From positions 1,505,501 to 1,569,500 of the forward strand of contig CM075345.1 of the NCBI GenBank assembly GCA_037693485.1: a stretch of 64,000 nt of DNA. Reading direction: 5' to 3'. Positions 58,333 to 64,000 of the stretch are shown piece after piece (positions within the stretch are counted from its first letter, which is position 1; each line of letters opens with the position of its first letter). A program made the translations under genes and the position numbers. The notes below the pieces were generated by a model. That model saw only the letters and a list, made by a program, of their open reading frames with translations. It did not search any database and was not told the origin of the DNA. Source of the stretch: Kitagawia praeruptora. Lineage: Eukaryota > Streptophyta > Magnoliopsida > Apiales > Apiaceae.

Positions 58333-58763
58333 ATGCCACGTGGAAAACTCCATATTAAGTCTCTGATGATATTGGTCAGGATTTCATGTGTGACCATCAG
58401 GATTTGAGAATTGTTATATTTCTTAATCACATTGCATTTTGTGATTATTTTGATGAGAGGTCATCAGGAAAAGGAAGCTGATCAGTATTGATTAATTATA
58501 TCCTGATTTATTTCATGAAAATCAATTTTGGATTTTATTTTCCAAAAATCGCGGGTAACCGCATTTTTCAGGGACTGACACCTGTCAATCTACGTGTCAA
58601 CGTGGGATAGTGGTCTGAAAGATATGTGAAATATATTTGTTTTGAAACTCTAATCGTGTAATTGCTTTCTCTAATTTTACATTCTCTAAAGCAAAAATCA
58701 CTCTTGAGTTTTCAAAATCACTAATCCATTTCAAGAATTTTTCAAGTTCTTTTCAGATCAAAA
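58333..58763 (+). promoter_or_regulatory. candidate internal promoter of ORF3 (family B)
   Basis: CCACGTGG-type G-box with CACGTG at 58337-58342, ABRE core ACGTGTC at 58592-58598, AACGTGGG just after, TATA-like AAATATATTT near 58630-58639, and ACTCTAATCG at 58647-58656, then a pyrimidine-rich leader to ATG 58764. The last block is identical to that in family A (3911-3920) although the surroundings have diverged. Confidence 0.5.
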
Positions 58764-61700
58764 ATGGCAGCTCAGAGAAGATTACCTAAATCAGTAGCTT
58801 TCAAGTTTGGTGACTTTGATTTTATGACAAACAATCATGTTGCAGCTATCACCAACAAGGAAGAAGTATCATCTGATTTTCATCCAATCATGGACTTTCT
58901 AGCATATGGACCATTAAGTTATGCATTGACAGCATCTCCACAGATTAATCAAGTAGCTGTTTCACAAGCTTGGAAGAATGCTGAGGTAATTGATTCTACT
59001 TAGAGTCAATCAGGTAAGATTGTTCTACATTTAGGACAAGATTCATTTGAGATTACTGAATCTGTTGTTAATTCAGTACTTTGCTTACCTGTTACTGATA
59101 GTTATGAGAATGTACCATCTGATGATAATATAAGAACTATGTTGTCTGAATTAGGTTATAGTGGACCTCTAGATAACATGAGCCAGTTGAATAGGTCTTT
59201 TCTTAGAAAGGAATGGTCTTTTTACTTTGATCAAATTGCTAAATGTTTTACTGGCAAATGTAGTTCTTTTCAGCAAATTACTTCTGTTACATCACATATT
59301 GCTTATAGTTTGCTTTATGACAGAGTAATCAACATTGTCATATTATCTTAAGTCAGATGAGTATTAAACTTGGGTTAAGAGATCAAAACAGGAAAATGGT
59401 TTATTATCATAGATTTATGCAAATGTTTATTAACCATTTTATTCCTGATGTTGAAACTAGATTTGGTAGAGAACATTGTGTTTCTTCTTATGAACAACAA
59501 AAGAGAATTTTCTCTGACATTACAAAGAAGGACAATGAAAAGAATCTAGATGAAATACCTGCAATTCATTATCCATATCATGTTCAGGTAATTCTTAAAA
59601 CTCATCTTCCTACTTTCTACAATTCTTCTTTCTTTTGTGGTGAAATGGCTCAGGAATCTCAATTGGAGGAGAACCCACCTGTGTCTACCCAAGTAGCCCA
59701 AAACATCATAGTCTCTGAAACAATTCAAGAACCAAATTTTGATCCACAGCCTATTGTTTCAAAGAAACCAACCTCTGGTGTTTCTTAAAAGACATCAGTT
59801 GTAAGGAAGAGAAGATTTGTTGTGTCAAGTAGTAGTAGTAACTCTAGTGAAGATGATGATGATTTAACTCTTGCTGAGAGAGCAGAATTGAAGGTTGCAA
59901 TTCAACTTTCTTTGTTAGCATAAAGAGATGAAAAACCTAGTCACAGCCAGGCTGCAGTCTCTCAAAAGGCTGTAGTTCTTAAAAAGGGAAAACAGTTACT
60001 AGATACTGAATCTCAAAAGACTGTGTCTATTGAACAAAGATCTCATCCCAAGATCACTTCTGTGTCTACACCTCTTGAGTCTTCTCAGGATAAATCTTTT
60101 GCTCACTATATCAGGAGAACAAGGAGAAAGATTCAATTGTCACCTACACACACAGAGTCTAGTCCAACTAATATCATGCAGGTTTCTACAAATCAAGCTA
60201 CATCTATGTCAGTATTTGACAAGAGAGATCTGGATATTGATTCTTCATGGGAAACTACATTATCATACAGATTGGCTATGGGACTAATTTCTCTCAAAGT
60301 GAAGTTGTCAAGGCCTGTTCTAGATTTTTTGGTTGAAAGAGTACCAAAACTTTTATTTCCAGATGAATATGGACTTCTACATCAAAGACTTGACTTAATG
60401 AAGATGTATTTCTATGTGTCTGTCAGAAGACAATTAGTCAAGAAATTTGGACTCTCGAAGCATGGCGCACTTCAATCACTTCATGCATATTTATTTGACA
60501 AGAATGTAATTATTGAAGATGCTTCAGCTTAAGGTGAACAACTGGAGGAAGTAGATAGAGGAATGCAGTCAACAGAAGATACTATTGCACCAGTGGTGAA
60601 TAGTAGAAAAGATCAGATCACAGTCACTGTAACACAAGAACCATCTAGTCAGAGGAAGGATGACTCAGGAGCTGTGATAGCTGATGTTGAAAGGACTTCT
60701 GTGATGACTAAGAATGCAAGTGAGATACCCTATGATATGGGAGGAATGACTTTGGTTGATTTTTCTGAAGATCAAACAAATTTTGTTCAGTCAGAGTCTA
60801 TCCACCTTGAGGGTGTGTCTCAGCAAACAACACTTAAAGACGGTGATGTACTAACTATGGTGTCTAATGAAGTATTACTGAAGACATCAGAGTCTAGTAA
60901 AGAACCTGAAAGTGGTATACTGGAGCCTGTAGTTTCTGAAAGGAAAGAAGATGATTGTAAGGGTTCAGAGACTATAGCAGCTCACTCCTTGGAGAAAACC
61001 TCAAGCCACATGCCAAATGAGGAACCCTCTCTCCATGTGAGTTCAGGTATAAAAACTTCTTCTAACCTCTATTTTTCTGTAGGTCATGAGAGCACTTATC
61101 TAAATTTGAGTGATACACTTGAAAAGATGGACTTAGATCCACAATTTGAGCGGCTGGCTCCTGACCAGGCAAAAGGTGAGGTAGAAAGAGTGTTGACTTT
61201 AGTAAGTCAAAGTGAGAATGAGGGTATGGATGATCAACTCCATAGTGAGGGAGAGAAAATTAGGAAACCATCATTTGATTTCTGGGATCAGGTTTTTCCT
61301 GAATCTTGGTCTGAAAATTTGGGTATGGATGCTGGTACTTATTCATTCATCAAAATGTATCAGAAGAATGACCTAGCACATCACAATGCAAAGCCAGAAG
61401 TTAAAGCTCAGAAGCAAAAGGAGAGGCTTGCAGGAATCATTAACAGAAGAGGTGCCAGGATAAAGCAATCTCTTGATACATATGTACCAGATGAAGATCC
61501 TAATGATCCTAGTGTTCCTTTGTATGTACTTCCAATATCAGCTAGAATTGAGACATCAACAGTCTCTGATCACTCTAAGGAGGAGTCAGGATTTGAAGAT
61601 GTTAGTACACAGAATACTGGTGAACGAGATGATTATCATGTTTCAGTTCCAGAACAGAAAGATGAAGATGTTGATACTTCTAATCAGGTTTTATTACTTG

Positions 61701-62077
61701 AATATCATACAAATCAAGCAACTTCTTCTACAAGACTTGAAGATACAGTTCTTTCTGATTCTGATACTAAAGATACTAGAAGCACTTCCAACATTGAAGT
61801 TCATTCTGATGTTTTGAAAGATATTCAGAATTCTCAAATTGATATTCAAACAAGACTTCAATCACTTGAAGATAACCAAGTCACAATTATGGAAAATCAA
61901 GCAGTTCTTATGAATCTCATTTGTTCTGTTTCTGAATCTCTTGGAATTAATGTTGTTGATGTCAAAAAGGGGGAGATAAAGACAATTCAAAGACAACAAC
62001 AACAACACCACCAGACTGAGGATGATAAAGCTGGGGGAGATAAAGATCAGACAAAGGGTAGTAAAAAGAAGAACTAA
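58764..62077 (+). pseudogene. ORF3 of family B copia, several nonsense codons and a frameshift
   Basis: The start is MAAQRRLPKSVAFKFGDFDF. FLAYGPLSYALTASPQINQ and LRKEWSFYFDQIAKCF align with the N-terminal domain of family A ORF3. In-frame stops are TAG 59001-59003, TAA 59786-59788, TAA near 59922 and TAA 60530-60532; a frameshift lies between about 59320 and 59357. The last open part (from 60563) is acidic, then a coiled-coil-like stretch (LKDIQNSQIDIQTRLQSLED) and VDVKKGE, where family A has DDVKKGE. Family B ends about 30 residues later with a Gln/Lys-rich tail, so it lacks the 450-residue C-terminal part of family A. Function unknown; no membrane segment or signal peptide seen. Confidence 0.75.
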
Positions 62078-62188
62078 TAGGAGTGACAGTGGTGAATCTC
62101 AGCTAGGAAGTGGTAAAGGAAGAGCAGCATTAATAGTTAAAATTCTTTCTTCTAAGTACTAGATAAACGTCTACATCTGAGAAGGACT

Positions 62189-64000
62189 GTAAGAACCCAG
62201 ATTTTTGGGTAGAATTAAAACTTTTTATGTAATAATATGGGAATGAATAGTGGTTATGACTGCGATGTAACGACTGTCTATTTAATGAATGGAATGGATT
62301 TGGATTCAATTATTATATGTCATGCAGAATACCTTTGGTTGACAACATAGATAAGAATGATCTATCTCCTAAGAATATGAGAAGATTACTCCAAGTAAGA
62401 TTATTCTTGTGTCATCCAAATCAATATCTATTATAAGCCCAGCGGTTCCGTAAAAAGGTTAAGGAACACTCGAGGGTGAACCAGGTTCATTTTCCTAATT
62501 ATAGGAATTAAATAAAAATAAGTGATGAATAGTGATTTTGGTGGAATTTGGAATATTATTATAATAATGTTATACCCGGTATTCGGAACGGATTTCTGAG
62601 TTCGTATTAGTGATCCAGGAGGAAAATAAGTGTATGTAAAAGCTGTCGGATTCAGAAAAAGAGCACTTTTATTTTCTCCGAGATTTCCCTAGACACTGCA
62701 AGACTTAAGGAATTAAAAAAGGGAATTAAGGAATTTAAATTCGAGAAGTATTAAGAAAGATGAAGAATAGTATTGGAATTATTAAGAAGGTTTTCGGTAA
62801 AACCCTAACTAGAAACGAATGAGTTATTCCCTCGAACGATCAACGAATTAAGCAATAAACGGACAAAGAATCAAGTAGAGGAAGCAAGATGCATGCATGT
62901 GTGCAAGTGATAAATATCTATCAACCATGTAGTCACATAAGTAACCAATACTTAGAGATTTAAACTAGTACTTAACACCACTTGATCATCTCACCACAAA
63001 GCAATGACATTTGTCCATTCAAAACACATCATGCATGACCATTAGCTTTAATAAAGCTACTTTATGACCAAAGATATTTGTCTAACATCACAATAATTCA
63101 TTTTCACCACATGAGTCAAGCAAGAGACCAAGCAAAAACTTTATTCTCTCCTTACTAGCACCATTCGGCTTTCTTGGAAATTCCAAGATCCAAATTCAAC
63201 TTCCAACCATTTGTTGATCTTGAAATAATTATGGTGAGTCTTACATTTCATAAAAATAATCTCCTCAAAATCCTAGCTTCAAAATCCTTTGTTTCCATTT
63301 TCAAATAAATCCTCCAAGGTGAGGGTGAATAGTGTTTTTTTCAAGAACTAACTTGTTTTCTCTTGATTTCTTGGTTGATCTAAGTGTGTTAAGGCTAGAC
63401 AAGGATAGATCAAGGCTTATTAAGGTTAGTACTTGCTCTCAAGAAGGTAAACCACTTGAAACCCTAGCTCTTGTCTTGAGTTATAAGCATGTTCTTGGTT
63501 GATCTAGCTTAGTGGTGATGTTAGTGATGTTATAAACATGATTTTGTAGAGGATCTAATGAACTTAAGAGATGATGATTATGTTGGTATAATATTGTGTT
63601 CTTGAACTTGTTGAGATGTGAATCATGTGTATAAGTTGTGTAGATGCCCGGTGTGGCTTGGTTGTTGCGTAACGAATTTTAGAACGCTCGATTCGTAGCC
63701 GTCGTAATGCCCGATTTTCATTAACACTAAGAACCCGAACTGGACAGTAGCCATAACTCTCTGTTATTGGCAAAATAATGAACCCTACTGCTAGATTTTT
63801 GAACATAGATCACTTTGGCGAAAGAATCGAAGCATTTCAATTTACGGTTTAGGAGTTATGATTAAATTCGTAAAAGTGGTTCGAAACCGTAAACGAAAGT
63901 TCGTAACTGAAATTGGATCCCTTTATTACCACGAAATCAGTGGCGAATCTTGATAATTAAAAATTAGAGATCATAAGGATAGTGTGAGAAAATACCTCGT
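62189..64000 (+). mobile_element. LTR of a second large gypsy element (runs off the window)
   Basis: Starts TGTAAGAACCC and follows the LTR at 27832-32664 up to its position near 29640. Some blocks are almost identical (62189-62220, 62410-62870, 63640-64000), others clearly diverged (62220-62400, 62880-63640). It keeps the 33 bp that the 27832 LTR has lost, and its TATA box is altered (TATAAAAG replaced by TTAAAAAAG near 62715). It is inserted about 110 bp after family B ORF3. Confidence 0.88.

Larger units (their letters stand above)
50863..62188 (+). mobile_element. SIRE-lineage copia element, family B (3' end outside or lost)
   Basis: 5' LTR, Met-tRNA primer site, gag, pol, spacer with promoter-like sites and ORF3 are in order. 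Proteins are clearly related to family A but LTR, spacer and ORF3 differ strongly, so it is a separate family. It is inserted in gag of copy 2 and is itself interrupted at 62188 by a gypsy LTR. The bases before the LTR are taaag (50858-50862), a target duplication that cannot be checked here. Confidence 0.9.

Overview
The window looks like a repeat-rich plant nuclear segment. It is AT-rich, has a cluster of SAUR (auxin-responsive) genes and is packed with plant transposon lineages: SIRE-type Ty1/copia, Ty3/gypsy including an Athila-type element, a CACTA element and a hAT element. The extra gene of the copia elements resembles one I recall from copia elements of asterid eudicots, so an asterid is my best guess. 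I cannot name the species.

Layout. 1-8390: 3' part of a SIRE-lineage copia element (family A, copy 1, + strand): broken pol, a spacer of about 2 kb, a long third gene (ORF3) downstream of pol, and a 515-bp 3' LTR. 8391-14109: SAUR island built by tandem duplication, with two intact genes (8636-8926 and 11225-11527, both minus), one with an internal deletion (10368-10595, plus) and one cut by a transposon (13869-14109). A 1138-bp hAT element sits between the start codon and TATA box of the second gene. 14110 to about 19600: CACTA element with a broken TNP2-type transposase. 19609-50862: family A copia copy 2 (minus strand), split by the 21.3-kb insertion at 27832-49114.

That insertion is a gypsy element with about 4.85-kb, nearly identical LTRs around a decayed 5.3-kb interior. 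Its 3' LTR holds a 6253-bp Athila-type non-autonomous element (39438-45690). 50863-62188: a second, related copia family (family B, + strand), inserted in the gag of copy 2, with an intact 1110-codon pol frame. 62189-64000: the start of another LTR of the large gypsy family, inserted in the family B element.

How it fits together. No complete autonomous element is visible. Family B pol is the only long, apparently intact enzyme-coding frame. The most interesting signals are: (1) ORF3 of both copia families is preceded by a promoter-like block (ACGTGTC, TATA-like sequence, shared ACTCTAATCG), suggesting its own promoter; (2) the word AAAC(A/T)CTG is scattered more than thirty times over family A, mostly in one orientation; (3) the giant gypsy LTR carries about 17 small palindromes with compensatory changes; (4) young giant LTRs flank a dead interior; (5) transposons have remodelled three SAUR loci or their leaders.
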